Assembly: GCA_037783545.1 (NCBI GenBank)
Contig: JBBELK010000481.1
Coordinates: forward strand, 1,736,001-1,800,000
Direction: 5' to 3'
From: Henricia sp. BOLD:AAB3569
Taxonomy: Eukaryota > Echinodermata > Asteroidea > Spinulosida > Echinasteridae
DNA length: 64,000 nt
Positions 23,301 through 38,300 of the stretch are shown here, piece by piece. Positions within the stretch are counted from its first letter, which is position 1. Each line of letters begins with the position of its first letter. The notes beneath the pieces were generated by a model, which saw nothing but the letters and a program-made list of their open reading frames with translations, searched no databases and was not told the DNA's origin. The position numbers and the translations under genes are program-made.

Positions 23301-26300
23301 CTATGGATAAGGGGCAGATATACAGACCTCATCCACAGCAGGGCGGACGGCCGGTTGAACACAGGGTTCAAGCGACGGTGCATGCTACAACAATGGGTAA
23401 GTCAAACATTCAGTGGTCCCATTTAAGTGGTTTAGGTCGTTGATTCGCAACAGGGGTGAAAACTCATTGTTGCAGGTTCGATACCCGGCCGTGGTGCCTG
23501 TGAAAACCTGAGGGAGTATACCACTATGCCTTATAGCTCAGCTAGTAGAGGTCTCGGGTTCGAATCCCAATAAGGCCCTTACGATTTTTCTCTCATCCCA
23601 GGTTTGGTTGTAACAAAAATGTACGATTTGCACTTACTTAGCACAATGTCTTATGTTTCCTCAGTATGATTTTCCTTTAAAGGGCCCCTTATTTAGGATT
23701 TGTATCAATGAAATCTATGCTTTAAAACCACTCTACTCAGTTAAAGTCATAAAAATCCTATTTGGAGCTTGCTTTGGGGGTTAAAACAAAGGTTTTTAGT
23801 TTTTATGCTAATGAAAATATGCATATTCATGACCAAGGTCATGATGTCACAAGAGGCAAACACAGGAAAATCACATTCAACTGTGCACAAAAGATTCCAC
23901 TTTTTTCTCAATTTTCCTGAAACTTTTGTAATCCATGGCTGTTTGAGTTTGTTTTACATGTTGCCTGCTGTAAGCCATGATAAAACTTGGGGTAGAAACT
24001 GCAGCAATTTGCCACAAGTCCAACTTGAAGTCTTATGTTTTTTCTTAACTTTTCCCTTCTGTCTTCCTTACGTGATGCACTCCGAACAGTGCCCTCTGTC
24101 TGTGATTTATTGCAATGAAATCTTCAAAGTTGAAAAAGGCCACCTTTTATTGATTTTACATCCAAACGAACAATAGTATGTCTTGCTGAACAAGTAAACC
24201 GCATTATGAAGCAAAGCTTAGGCACAAAGTTGTTTAGCATGTCACAGGCCCTTTAAAATAGCAGTGAACAGAACAAATACATGTAACTAAAAAAAATGTT
24301 TTTTTGACAGCATCTGGACCAAGCCCAGACCACCACAGAAACGACAACTACAGAGATCCCGAATTCCACCCACCCCGTGCCAGCACACCACACCAACACC
24401 CAGGTCCTGCCCGAGGCACCCCCATGGCTAGCCCACGAGGTCCCCCTCAAACACCAGATCCCAGGGACAGACTGCCCCCACGGGACAGCCCGAGGCGCAT
24501 GCCTCCGCCCCAGCAGGGTAGCCCGGTCAAATCGCCTCGCGGTGAAATGCGGGCGGAGAGTCCGGCGTACCCTAGGCAGTCGCCGCATCCAGATATGCAG
24601 GGACGCCCACCGAGCAGAAACAATGGGTACGATTTCTGAAAGTCGGTCGTACATGTTCATCATATCGTCGCTGACACCACGGAGTGACACCTAAGTGTAC
24701 TTCTGTTACAGTTCGTGAAAACCGCACAGTGGGGAACACAAGTTTCCACGAACTGACGTCCGAGTGTGCGCGTGCACTCCGTACACTGGACTCAAAACGC
24801 ATTAATTTCCAAAAACTGACACCCAAGTAAACCTTGAATTTATTCCGTGAAAAAAGCATTTTTTTTTTTAAGATTTTGTAAATTTTTAGATTTGTTTTAA
24901 TTGGCAAATCATCTCTAATGAAATATGCAAAAGGCTATAAATTGATGCATTAAGTCATTAATGTTGATATTTTTTTGCTTTAATCTTAGACAAGGAATGC
25001 GACCACCACCACCCCACCAGATGCACCACCCAAGCCCCAACAGACCCCACGACCGACCCCGTGACAGAACCCTGGAGCGACCCCGCGACAAGTCCATGGA
25101 GCGACCCCGCGACAGAACCCTGGAACGACCCCGTGACAGGTCCATGGAGCGACCCCGCGACAGGTCCATGGAGCGTCCCCGCGACCGCCCTATAGACAGA
25201 CCCCACAGCACACCCCCACATCATGTGGACCCCAGGGGCCATGGGCCACCCCCTATGAAGCACCCCCACCCACCCCACGCCAATATCCGGGAGGTGGAGG
25301 CGCGGATGGTGCGACAAGGTCCAGTTTCGGCAGTACCTGAGACTGAAACCTCGTGAGTAACATTCAATAATTAACCCGCTGGGCAGGTTACTAAAAACAA
25401 AAACACGCGGTTAATCCTTGGGACTGTTTTGAACAGCCGGTTTGTATTAAGCGTATATAACCTTGTTCGGTGGTCTGAAAGCGAAACTTAGGACTGCTTC
25501 AAACGTTGTGCTTATGCCGTGTCGAATACAATTACGTTTAGCGCGACGGTAGCACGGTGTAAGCACGGCAGTGGTTTCAAACGTCGAACTTAATTGCAAA
25601 CTCCCAGTCGAACTTAAATACATCCAACATGGCGGATGAGTTGTGTGCACGTCATGGACCTTATGCACGTGCGTTTTCCAATCTGTCCATTGTTAGGTCG
25701 CCATATTTATTATTTTTTATGCGCTTGTTTGTTTATTTCTTTGCTCACACACACGCCCTGTGAGCATGCGCAGTCCTAATTGTAAAAATAATTGCTGCCC
25801 AACTTCGAACTGGAATTAAATTTGACACGGCAGAAGCACGACGTTTGAAACAGCGTCGCGCTACTGCCGCACTAAATTGAGTCAGCACGGCAGACTAAAT
25901 AATTCTGCCGTGCCGAATTCAATGGTTTCGAACGTCGTGCTTTGTGCCGTGTCGAATTTAAAAAAAAGCCTTTTTTCCAGGCCGGAAAAATAAACGGCCG
26001 GAAATATTATTTTCAACTCTTAAAGTCAAAAAAAAAGTGACTTTCGACTCTGCAAAGCGACGTAACAATACCCTGAGGAAACACACGCAAATCTGTGGAG
26101 TGAGCCGGCTGTTGTCTTTAGCCAACTCACGCCCGAGTCATTTTGATGTAATTTAATCAATTCGGTCATGTTATGCCGAAAAGAAACAATTTCTATACTT
26201 TCCAGAAATTGTATTGGGTTCCGTTCCTTATGACTGTCACATTCCTACCAAACTTTCAAACGACGAACCTTATTTACTTCGCAGTTTTTCAAATTAATAA

Positions 26301-29300
26301 CAGGGATGCATGCTGACGAATGTAATGGAACGGATTCCCCAATATGCTTTAAATAGCAGCCAATTGCCGATGCGGACAACGGCCAGCATTAGCGAGTACA
26401 TGTATCACATGCATGCACGGTGTTTACAATCTGCGCGCGTTACATTTGAATGCCTGCAATCGTGCTGCACAATGCACTGCAAGCGTCCTGATTGGTCCAG
26501 CAGAGACGACAAGATTTCTGTCGCTAGTCCAACCGCCAAATGGGGCCTTTTTCAACAGGGCCACTGTACGCAGGAGTTAGGGAGTGCGTTAAAAGGGCAC
26601 TGTTGCAAGAGGATGATGTCATGTACATAATTATGTACAGCCTATGTACATGATTTGCACACATGCAGTATGTCTGTATCCCGGCCATAATCATTCACGG
26701 CTAAAGTACCACGAAACCAGACTATTGATCAGAAATACATAGAGGGCGCTGTATCCATACAGCAGTGGTGATTGCATTGCACACTGTCAATGTACATGTA
26801 TGTACATGTACATACTGTACAGTATACATGTACTGTGCTGGCAAGTCCATATGTGTACACGTACGTACGTACGTACATAAATGCAGTTATGATAGTGGAT
26901 TTTTTTTTCGGCCCTGAAGGTAAGAGCGACTGGCATCCCAGAGTAAAGCTCAACAAAATTTGTCTGCCGTTTTGCATGCATCAAATTTTTTTATGCATTC
27001 GTTCAAACTACTAGCTGTGCGTCGAATTGTTTTTGTTTCATTGCACGCGTTACGCGTAATGCAGGCATGTTGTACTCGCACGACTGGGTACTTTGCACCT
27101 TTTGCTTTCAGGCGCGGGCAGTTTGTGTGTGTGCGTGCGCGTGTTGAGTACACGCTGACTAGAGCGCGGGCACAAACGCGAGCCAGGCAAGAAAGTATTT
27201 AAGACTGTCCGGCTGGTCTTGATCGTCCGTTTAAGACTGGCTATGTGACGTGCTTTCAGCCAATAGGGATGCGTAAACTGTCTAAGGTATTTATGAATAT
27301 AATATAATGTACATCGCTCTGATTGGTTTTTTAATCCGATTTTCCTTATCCTTTTGGTCATACAGTGACAGAATATCAGTCATGGAACAGCAGATAGCTA
27401 GCCTAGCTGGAATGGTGCGCTCGGCCCTCAAGCCAGGTGAACAGCCCCCTAGAGGGCCACAGACACCCCAACAACAGGCTACTCCCCAGCAGAGGGCCAG
27501 TCCGGATCGCAGGGCCACCCCAGTCCAGGTAACTGTAATATCTTTGGAATATAGAATTAAGTAACGACAAAGACATGCTAAAACTTTTCGACTTGCACTC
27601 ATTAGATCAAAACGCAAGAATGGCGTGGGTACGCTATCGATATAATATAAGGCTAAATGCGGGAATGACGTGTTCAGAATGCTGCGTGCTGATTGGTCAG
27701 CTGACAACAGCAGGGAGCACGCTACTGTGCATGCGCAGTTAGATTACTTGTACATGTAGCGTATGAACAGATACTTTCTGGCGACGTATCACAGGTTTAG
27801 TGAAGTGTATGTATGTGGCTTCGAGCATGTGCAGATGCATGATACTGCGTGCTCTGGCCAGTACAGTGCACTGCTGTTCGCTGTATTGTTTCGAGCACTC
27901 CGGGTGATCAAGCAAGTGTTGTCCTATAGCAGATGTGCATTCGGGCTGTGTGGCAGCTTTGCGAGCGTTCTTGCAGACACGCGACAGCTGTTTGCGGGAA
28001 GCAGGCAAGTTGCTGCGGATGGAGGATGGAACATGCTGTTTAATGCGATCCGTCAGTCTTTGAGACGTACGACCCACGTAACGAGCTTCACATCGGCACC
28101 GAAATTCATAGATAACATTGTCAAGTTGTGTGGTAGGTAGTATGTCTTTACGGACTGCTCGAAGTAACTTGCGCGTAGTGAAAATTACACGTGGCTGAAC
28201 GGTGTAGTAGGCGCGTGTCATGGCTTTTGTCACTTGTCACGGGACATTTGTTCGGTCCGTGAGATCGTGGTTTGCGAGCGAGAGGGATACATGTTTGCTT
28301 ATGACCGATTCGGGATATCCGTTTTCGCGCACGATTGACTTGGTTTATTTCGTCGTGTAGCTTACACGGGGAACAGATGTTTGCTGCTCTTGACAGCAGT
28401 ACTTTGATCAAGCCTATTTTGTACCGAGCACATGCTCAATATTTGAATGTATCGCAACACGTGTTTGTGGCACTTCACGAACAAAAATACGCAGATGGGT
28501 GTCTTTTACGTTCATTTCAGTGTATAGTGATGTCCCCTAACTTGGCGCACTTCGACAACTCACTGGAAATCCGCTCACCTTAAATAGCAAAACCCCCTAG
28601 CAGAATTAGTTGAAACTTACACACCTTGTAGTATAATTCATAGGCTCCAAGAAAAAGTAATACTTTAATATTTTGACTCATCAACAAGTACAAAATAACA
28701 CAAACAATCAGGACAAAACAATGAACACTTTTTTCCCGAAATCGCCCGGACTGTCTCCTAACGTGGAGCGCGTCGCTGATTGGCTGAAACGGTTTGATGC
28801 CTTACTACGATGGCCCACAAAGACCACTTGCACGCACACACTGTGACACTGTACACAACGCCAGTATGCCTGGTTTTATTCACGTGAAATGCCTATTACA
28901 GGCTTCCGTGTATGGTGTCATGACAACCTGAAGCGAACGGCGATGCCTTCACATTCCGGTGAATTTCTAGTAACTGAATGATTCTTCTCCGTATTTTAGT
29001 TTTGGAATTTATGAAGGTACTTGAGAACTTTATTTCCATTTAATGCCAAGTGCAACAGATTGTTTATTGCGCCAAGAGAGAACGAAAAGTTAGGGGCCGC
29101 GCCACGTTGGGGGACATCAACAATATTGATTGCCACGCATGTGCACACTCGTCGCTGTGACTCAGAGTTTCTCGAACATTGGTCGGTGAACGTTTTTTCA
29201 CCGACATTTTGTACGTATTGTGAAAATAAAACCCATGTGAACACGGTTAAAAATTATAATAACTGATTTTGTCGTTACCAGACACCGACTCGAAGCAAGA

Positions 29301-32300
29301 GTGAACTGACTGGGCTAAACGAGGAGGTAATCAGGGCCTCTCAGAATCAGAGGACTTTTACGTCAGTAGACGGCTTCCATGGTGAGTAAAAATCACAAAG
29401 ATTGAGCCGGGTTTCGAACCTGGGTCCACTGGTTTACTGCACCAGTGCTCTACCAATGAAGCTATCCAGTCCTATGTCGGTGTACCTCCAAATAGTAAAT
29501 ATACGGCTTAGTAGCTGTAGTGCTTGTACAGAAAACCAAAGGTCTCGGGTTCAAATCCAAGTCATTTAAATTTCTTGCTGTTAAGATGTACTGTAAAAGC
29601 TGAAATATTCGCGGTGGTTTCATTTTCGCGCACCAGACGGAGCCCGCGAAAATAACAACCCGCGAAAATATTGTTTGCAACAATTGTGGCGATCCCTGAA
29701 ACAAAAGGTCGGCAACCCGATACAATACTAATCAGGTCATGACCTTGTTGTACTGTACTTGACACGTGTTGCATGCCCCTAGCGCGCCTATAGCTGTGTA
29801 CACTTCACGCGCCTATAGCTGCACACAGCGCACACCTCGCTAGACCACAACGTGCAATCACCCCATCATGCGTGTTTAGGCTTGCCTAATAAACTAGGTC
29901 ACGGTCGCACACTGTATGAGAGCTACTGTGCTTGGTAACTTACGATTGACACTCTGTATTATTTATTAATCGATGGTAGGCCTGCATTCTTGAAAGTGTT
30001 TTTCTTACTAAATGTCATTTTAATGAGGCAATTCTGTGAATGTTAAGGTGACATAATTTCCATCCGCGAAAATAACAACTCGCGAAAATGTCAGTGATGT
30101 TGAAATGCGCAAAAATATCTGTACGCGAAAATATTTGCTTTTACAGATAGTCTAATTAAGCCCAAACTGGGGCCAAATTCATGGTGCTAATGGAGGCTCC
30201 AACTATTTCACGGGAACTGTAACTGTTAGGCCTGCTTCAAACGTCGCGTTTATGCCGTGTCGAATTAAATTCAACTTCCACGACGTTGGTACGGTGTAAG
30301 CACAGCAGTGGCTTTAAACGTCGAACTTAATTGCAAACTCCCAGTCGAGCTTAACTACATCCAACATGGCGGATGAGTATTGTGCACATCATGGACTTGT
30401 ACACGTGCGTTTTCCATTCTGTCCATTGTACGTCGCCATTTTATTATTTTGATGCACTTGTTTGTTGGTTATTTCTTTACTTGCATACGCGCTGCGAGCA
30501 TGCGCATTCCTAGTTGTGAACAAAATTACGGACCAACTTCGAACTGGAATTGAATTAGACATGGCAGAAGCACGACATTTGAAGCCAAGCCGTGCTTGTG
30601 CCGCACTAAATAGAGTTAGCACGGCAGACCCTGTCGAGCTCAAATCTTCTGCCGTGTCGAACTCATTTTGCCGAGCCAAATGGCTTCAAACGTCATGCTT
30701 GTGCCATGTCGAATTTTAAAAATCAAGTTTAATTTAATTCGACACGGCATAAGCGTGACGTTTGAAGCGGGCCTAAGCCTTGCAAAACATGCAACTTCAA
30801 AAGCAAATTTTGTTAAAGACAGTAACACAACATTTCTAAGCATGCACATGCTTAAACACGTTGCAGCCATGAAATAGCGCTAACAATAGCACAACTTTTT
30901 TACTTTAAGTAAGCATGCCTTTTCAACTAACGCTTAACCAGTTAACACCGGGAGTATTTTTGAAGTAAATGTGATTGGCCAAAAGTTAAGACCAGGTGCC
31001 AATTTCATAGAGGTGTTTAAAGGCAGTATACATGATTGGTATCTCGAAAATAAAAAATGTTCACAGATTTACGCCTAACTTACACAATATAAACATGATG
31101 ACCGTAGAAAACTTCCCCTGAAATGGTTTTGTTTGAAGTGCTATAGTCTTTGAGAAATGAGTAAAACAATTAGTTTTCGTCTCATGAGATGAAAATTCAA
31201 TTCGCCCCAAAACCATTTCGCCCAAGTGAAATTTCGCCCCAAACCACTTCGCTCGAGTGTCATTTTGCCCCAAATCACTTCGTCCAAACACTACATCGCC
31301 CAAATGCCACTTCGCCCCAAAACCACTTCGTGCACAGGCCGTGGTTCAGGGCGAAATGACTGCAAACCCTTTTTTTTTACTGTTTTCTCAAAATTTTTAC
31401 GAAGTACGGAGCTGGTTTTTGCTCAGGTTGGTTTTAATCATGCATATCTTCAATCACACAGGGGGATAAAACTATTTGTAACAGTTTACCAATCATGTAT
31501 ACTATCTTTAAGTAGCTCTATGAAATTGGCTCCAGGTCAAGCACCACAAATACGGACTCTCGAGTCATTTCTACATTCATTGTATGAATCTTCTCACCCA
31601 AAAGATCATACTTTGCAATATTCCGAGGCGGCCGCCACGGAGCAAGATTTGCTACACTGACAGGCCATCCACAGCCATCAACTTCAAAACACAGTGTGTA
31701 CAAATGAATGGTGGACAATGGACGTGTTTACACGTCAACCATGGAAGACAGCGGCAAAGCCGACGTTTTAACTCGTCAACCGCCCCTGTGACTATACATT
31801 GCCAGAACGTGTTTACACGTCCTCCGGCATCAAGTCGTTAACCATTTTGAACCATTTCTGTCCTCAGATGGTTCTGACAGTCAGTCAGTCACCCCTCAGC
31901 CCATGACTAGCGTTAATGCTAGAGAGCTACGGGATACCAAACAAACCGTAAGGGACCTCCGAGACCAGCTGAAACACATTCGCAAGCTTCATCTTAACAT
32001 GGTAAGTTGGGAATTTCATGTCAAATCCGTCTGAAGGAATTTCAAAAAAATATATTCCATGTTTGCATTCCATTTGCATTAACATGCTTTTAAAAAAAAA
32101 AAGGGTCTGTGACTGGGATTTAATTTTCAAAAGAAATACAAGTTGTACTCTGGCCAAGTTATTAAAGGGGCCGATTTCACCAAGCGCTAAGATTCGTCCT
32201 AGGAAATGTAACTCGTCTTATCTTGGAACTAATCCTATGACCGATTTCACAAAACTTAGGATGTGTTCAATTCATCCTATTTCCCATGGCAACACGACCC

Positions 32301-35300
32301 AACTCTTCATAACTTAAGATCGATGTTTGGGTCGTCTTATCTGTACGAATGCATGGCGTAATTGCAGTGACCGAAGGCACTTATCTTCTGCTAGCCCGGC
32401 GTACGGCGGCAGCAGGCGGTCATACAGACATAATTTTCCTTTGCCGCGATAGGCGAAATTCTCTTGAAAATGAGGCTTAATTTCAATCGCAGAAAAACAC
32501 TTACCGAAAAAGGTTGAGGCATTTGTATGTCCATCAACGTGAAGCCATAACTTGCTGTAGTCCTAGCTAGGTTTCTCGATGTTTACACGCGTAAAGCACG
32601 GATTTATATTTCGGCAAAATATATCTATACAATAAAAACCACGAAATATGTACATTTGTACTAGCTATACTGTTAATTGAGCACAGACTGAAAGTTGCTT
32701 GTGGTGCGCGCGCGCGTGCTAGTACTAGCGCGCGATGCTTCCGAAAAAAGATACATTTATGTAAATTAGATTAATACACATTTAATGGTTTTTTTCGTCG
32801 AGCATACTGCTCTGCACATAAATGCGATCGAGTGTGCCATTTGTACAGCCGAACGATAGGCCTACATGTACATCTAGGTTCAAGTACATCGACTTGAATT
32901 TGTTCACGTTAATGTACCTTTCATAACTGCCGACAAAATGCGATACGCCAAGCAGACGACACTACAAAGTCAGCCATTTTGATTTGTAATGTGCGTGCCG
33001 TTTTCCCGACGACTGTTGTATTCGCTACTGTTAACAAACATGGTAAAAGACAGGTTTTGTGAAATCGATCTCGGGACACGTCTTAGCAAAGACCGATCTT
33101 ACTGCTCGAACTCTTCTTAAATCCTAGGATCGATCCTAAGATAAGAGGGGTTTGTGAAATTGACCCCAGATCACATTTTCAGCCCCCGATTTTTAGCCAA
33201 TGGTGTTGAGATTTTGATACCATATCATCTGTCATATTCCATCACTCCATATACCATCTCAGCTCGCTGGGGTGTATACAGCCCCGACTGCCTATTAGCC
33301 TAGCTCAATGGCTAGTGCGTAATTCCCAAAATTAGGGGTCTAAAACAATTAGTGTCCCAGTTATGTACGACACCCTGTGCATCAAAAATCGCCACTCATG
33401 ATCACAGATTCTCAGTAATAGACTGTGGTCTGTGATTACAGGAAACGGCACCAATTTCTTGAATATTTTGTTCTGGGATTACTGAAAAATATTTGAAACA
33501 AAAGACTCATAAATGGGTCCATTATATTGAATAGGAATTTGGTGTCCCGGGTTAACTACGCCAATGAAAATTAGCTGTTAGAGTTTGCATTAACCTTGGT
33601 TAATGTAATCCGGTTGCTAAGGACTCCTTCCCTGCACGTCCGCCATTACTGGGGGTCATTCACTGTCATGAACTGGGTGCTCTGTGTTGTTGTTAAATCG
33701 AACAGCGCACAACGCGCCCCCTTCGCGTACACAGGCTTCGTAAGCTTACAATAAACGCGCAAAATTGTTCGAAGTGACAACATAATGTAACGGCACATCA
33801 TCAACACAAAACGCACAGTTAATGGCACTGGATGGCCAGTACAGAGAAGAGGACTTCAGCTCTCGGATTGGTTTATTGATCACTTTCAAATAATGTCACG
33901 TACCACGTGACTGTCCGGTTGCTATATGAGCTTCCGCCATTGCTGTAGGAAAGCTAGCTGCGCTATCGGCCATGCATAAACATAGGCTAGGCCAGTCATA
34001 TGCACACGTACACGTTTAAGTTCGTAGGAATCGACTCCGATTGCGGATGTTTTTTCCAAATTTCTACCTCTTGCTACATTGTCCAGTGACTCATAGTCGT
34101 TACCGTAATGTATTTTTCTTACATTTTTTGGCATACATCGTTTTATATTTACGCGTTCACCACTGGTTCAGCTCGGAAAATCGATCAGCTTAGTGCTGAT
34201 TGTCCAATCAATTTCCTACAACAATGGCGGTGCTGATTTTGCGTAACCAGGAAGTAAGACAAGTCGCGTGACTTAGTGAGAGCCCTCTGTAGGAGAAAAC
34301 CCCATGGAATCAAGCAGGGACTGAGAACCCAATCCACATATTGACCCAAACAGGATTCGAACCAGGGCCACAGAGGTGGACGGAGATTTATTAATGCTTT
34401 ATAAATCTCTTTATTCCAAGGTGCAAGACATGAACACGGCCTTCCGTGCCACAAATCGTAAGGTTCAGCTAGCCCTAGAAGCCACGCCAGCGGGGAATGA
34501 GCACCCTGTCCGTTCACTACGGACTCGGACACACCAGGAGTATACTAAATACCGGATGAGCAGGGATAAATTGGACAAGGAAATCGGGTACGTAAAGAGT
34601 CAATTTGTTGTGTGTTAATTCGTTGATTCTCCTTGACCCCGTTCTCATTAGAGAAATCGCTTCACTCAACGAAGATTAACTAATCATCGTTAGTTAATGA
34701 AGCGTGCGTAAATATAGCACTTAAAGGGACACACCGGCTTTGTTGGGCTATTTTGGGCTCGAAACCAGATTCCGGTTCCGAAAAGTTATGTGGTCTTGTG
34801 AGTTAGTTGTATTTCCAGCCGTAGAAACCAGCGCGAAGTGCGAGTTGCCTTTGTCGTTTCTCCTCTTGTTGCAAAATAATGTCCAACGAACACTATGATT
34901 TGAGTGATTTTTTATTTTTGCAGAGATCTGGAATCGGCCGTGGAAGAAATGCGCGACGACGTCGTGAACAGACATTGCCATATCAACCTGGCTGAAGTTG
35001 ACTCGTTGGCGCAGGCTATCGGTAGCAGTAGCAAGCACATTGCGGAACAGAAAGGTACGTGGAAATGTGACTGAAAAATTACATAGGTAGATAGATAGAT
35101 TACAAGATTGGAAAACTGTTATAAATGGCATTATCTCCATGTGTGATTGAGGATGTGTATGATAAAAACCAACCTGTGTATAAGTCAGCTCAGTACCTCA
35201 TCTACGTTCTGAGAAAACAGTGAAAAACTGCTTTCAAAAAATTGTGCAAAGCCAACGTCCTATTTAGGCTGTTCCCTGGCTATACTGCACGGAACATAGA

Positions 35301-38300
35301 GTCATAATCTACGGAAGTCAGGGATCTATACCGAGCAACAAAAGGTTAATCAAAACTTGAATTTTTGTTTTTTTAAATTAAGTTGACATTGAAATATTCA
35401 CGTAACAGCTTCATTATGCATGACTGCATAAAGCTTCTGTGTGCTGTAAATTCCCACTCTCGTATTGACTGCATTTTCATACCTGCCAACTAGTCCGATT
35501 TGATCATATTTGTTCCGATTTTTAAATGTTAAGTGTTGAAAATCGGAACAGTTGGTAGACGGTCGACTTGACCTGACTCCCTGCACGCGCCGCATGTGTT
35601 GTGTACATGAAAACGGGTGCAGTACTAGGGCAACTTGACCGTTGTACCAACTCGACCGTTGCAAGTTTCACTACAATGGCAGGTATGCATTTTTCAATCA
35701 AAAGCTTCATTTCCATGGCGCGCCTTCATCAAAAAAAGTTTATATATGCATTTTTTAAAAATTATCTTCAATTATCGTTTTTCTATAAAAATTATATTTC
35801 GGGCGGAATCATTGTACAGTTGGAACCACTTCTATCTTCCATTTGAGTTAGGTTTTAGACATTGAGTTAAAGATAGTATACATGATTGGTAAACTGTTAC
35901 AAATAGTTTTATCCCCCTGTGTGATTGAAGATATGCATGATTAAAACCAACCTGAGCAAAAACCAGCTCCGTACTTCGTCTAACTTTTGAGAAAACAGTC
36001 AAAAAAGGGTTTGCAGTCATTTCGCCCCAAAACCACTTCGCCCTGAACCATTTCGCCCCGAACCACGGCCTGTGCACGAAGTGGTTTTGGGGCGAAGTGG
36101 CATTTGGGCGAAGTAGTGTTTGGACGAAGTGATTTGGGGCGAAATGGCACTCGGGCGAAATGGTTTTTGGGCGAATTGAATTTTCGTCTCATGAGACGAA
36201 AACTAATAAATTGTTTTACTAATTTCTCAAAGACTATAGCACTTCAGACAAAACCATTTCAGGGGAAGTTTTCTACGGTCATCATGTTTATATTGTGTAA
36301 GTTAGGCGTAAATCTGTGAACATTTCTGATTTTCGAGATACCAATCATGTATACTGCTTTTAAATTTTAGGCAGCAATTTGCATTTATTTCTTGGTCACT
36401 GATGTACTTTTTTTCTCCCCAACAGTCGCCTTCCCCGTCTTAGCTGACAAAATGAAAGCCGTCATGCAATCAGAGATGGAAATTGTCGTCACTGAAGAAA
36501 AGTAAGAAACATGTTTTGAATAAATTATTAGCCCAATGTTTTTATGAGCAAAGATACTAATATAACCCCCAACAATTGTCCATATTCATTTAACTCTTTT
36601 CTCCTCCTAGTTTCATCAAAGAGGAACCGCCGAAATTGGACGACTACATGAAACGTTGCAAGAAAGTCACGGGAACGCTGTGCACATTGAAGAGGTAAGG
36701 TTGGATTTCATCAAAAGGACGTTTAAACAAAGTAATACCCACAGCAATGAAATGTGACATTTCCTATTTCTTGGAGAATACTGTATTTAAAGGCAGAGGC
36801 TCGTTAGCAATGGACGCGGGCCATATTCGTGCCACGAAACACGCAGCTCCATAGCAAAGGCATGGAGCTGCGTATTTTGTGGCACGAATTTGGCGCGCCC
36901 GCATTGCTGACGAGCCTCTGCCTTTAACCACTTGCCGTGTAAACATGTTCTGGCAATGTATAGTCACAGGGGCGGTTGACAAATTAAAACGTCAGCCTTG
37001 CTGCTGTCTTCCATGGTTGACGTGTAAAGACGTCCATTGTCTACCACTCATATGTACACACCATGTTTTGAACTTGAACTTGACGGCTGTGGATGGCCTG
37101 TCAGTGTAGCAAATCTCTCTCCGTGGCGGCCGCCTCGGTGTGTTGCAAAGTATGATCTTTTGGTGAGAAGATTCATACAATGAATGTAGAAATGACTCTC
37201 AAGAGTCGGTATTTGTGGTGCTTGACCTGGTCTTAACTTTTGGCCAATCATATTTGCATTTTTTTTAGTGCAAAAGCATCAGGAGGCACTTCAGGCAGAG
37301 TGGCACACCCTGCCTCAGTGGCTCTTACAGAGGCTGGCGCAGTCGGCCTTGCCACAAGAGTGGTCATACACGTTACTGACCGATAAAATGTTACATCTTA
37401 TTGCATTTTTATTTTTATAATTCTATATTTTTATACAGTTTAAAACTGGTTGTTTTTCTGACAGTCTTAATTATACCCAATAAACAAAAGACCTTGTGTT
37501 CAACAAGCGAAACTCGTAATTTATTTTAATGTAAAGGACAAGAAATATTATCCCCTGAAAAGCGAATACAAAGTTCACAAAGAATGGCAATTGCAGCGAT
37601 GCCTCGCAGTAAAGGCGCTGCCATTTTGTCCGAATACTGGGCAAAGAATGACGTTTTTTCGGACAACCTTTTTTGTTATTGTCATTGGAATGCACTGAGG
37701 ACTTGTACGCATATTAAGACGTTATTCTTTGCCCAATATTCAGACAAAATGGCAGCGCCCATAGTGCGACGCATCACTAAAAGTTCGTATCCGCTTTTCA
37801 GTGGGTAATATATCTTGTTCTTTGCATTAAAATAATTTACGAGTTGTACTTGTTGAACACAAGGGTTTTTGATTTCTTGGCTATACTTCCCCTTAAAAAA
37901 AATTTGTTTTCTTATTTTTATTTTTTCTGAAGACTCGCCACGGTACAGGAACACCGTACACCGGTTGTACCAGTGTTTGAGCAGACGTCTCAGCCAGTCA
38001 ACAGAGAGGCTTTAATGGAGACTATTCACAGCATCTCCCCCAACCATGGAGAGAGAGTCAAGAACTTACAAGTAGGAACACAGTCTATTGTCTTGTAGTC
38101 AAAACTAAACAAGTTTATCAACACACCATGGGACTCATTTAGTGCTACTTGGTACAAAATAGGCTTGATCAAAGTACTGAGGTGTGTTCAACAGCACAAT
38201 ACCGAAATACGTATGGCAGTGTCGGTATGCTGCAACCGAAACGGCTTGTTGAATGACTGCATCCCAAAACGTACGATCAAACATGGCTACTGGAGACAAC

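Noticed and set aside
23769-24176. 135-codon frame
   Set aside because: Inside the TTAA-flanked element at 23681-24252; hydrophobic low-information protein without motif or splice sites.
24253-25317. Minus-strand frames of 145 and 119 codons
   Set aside because: Antisense of exons 6 and 7; the apparent GRSMDLSR repeat is the reverse of the coding minisatellite.
27742-28430. Host GIY-YIG nuclease gene
   Set aside because: Frame is broken, a second truncated copy exists in the window, and the flanking LSRAANICSPCKLHDE region fits a Penelope-like element.
34376-34420. Exon 11 starting further upstream (34376)
   Set aside because: The frame is open but lacks a pyrimidine-backed acceptor in phase 0; the AG at 34420 has both.
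31021-37231. Large inverted duplication of part of the gene
   Set aside because: The two shared repeats (31021/35871 and 31532/36934) are inverted, but spacing differs and exons 13-14 lie only in one interval; independent repeat insertions explain it.
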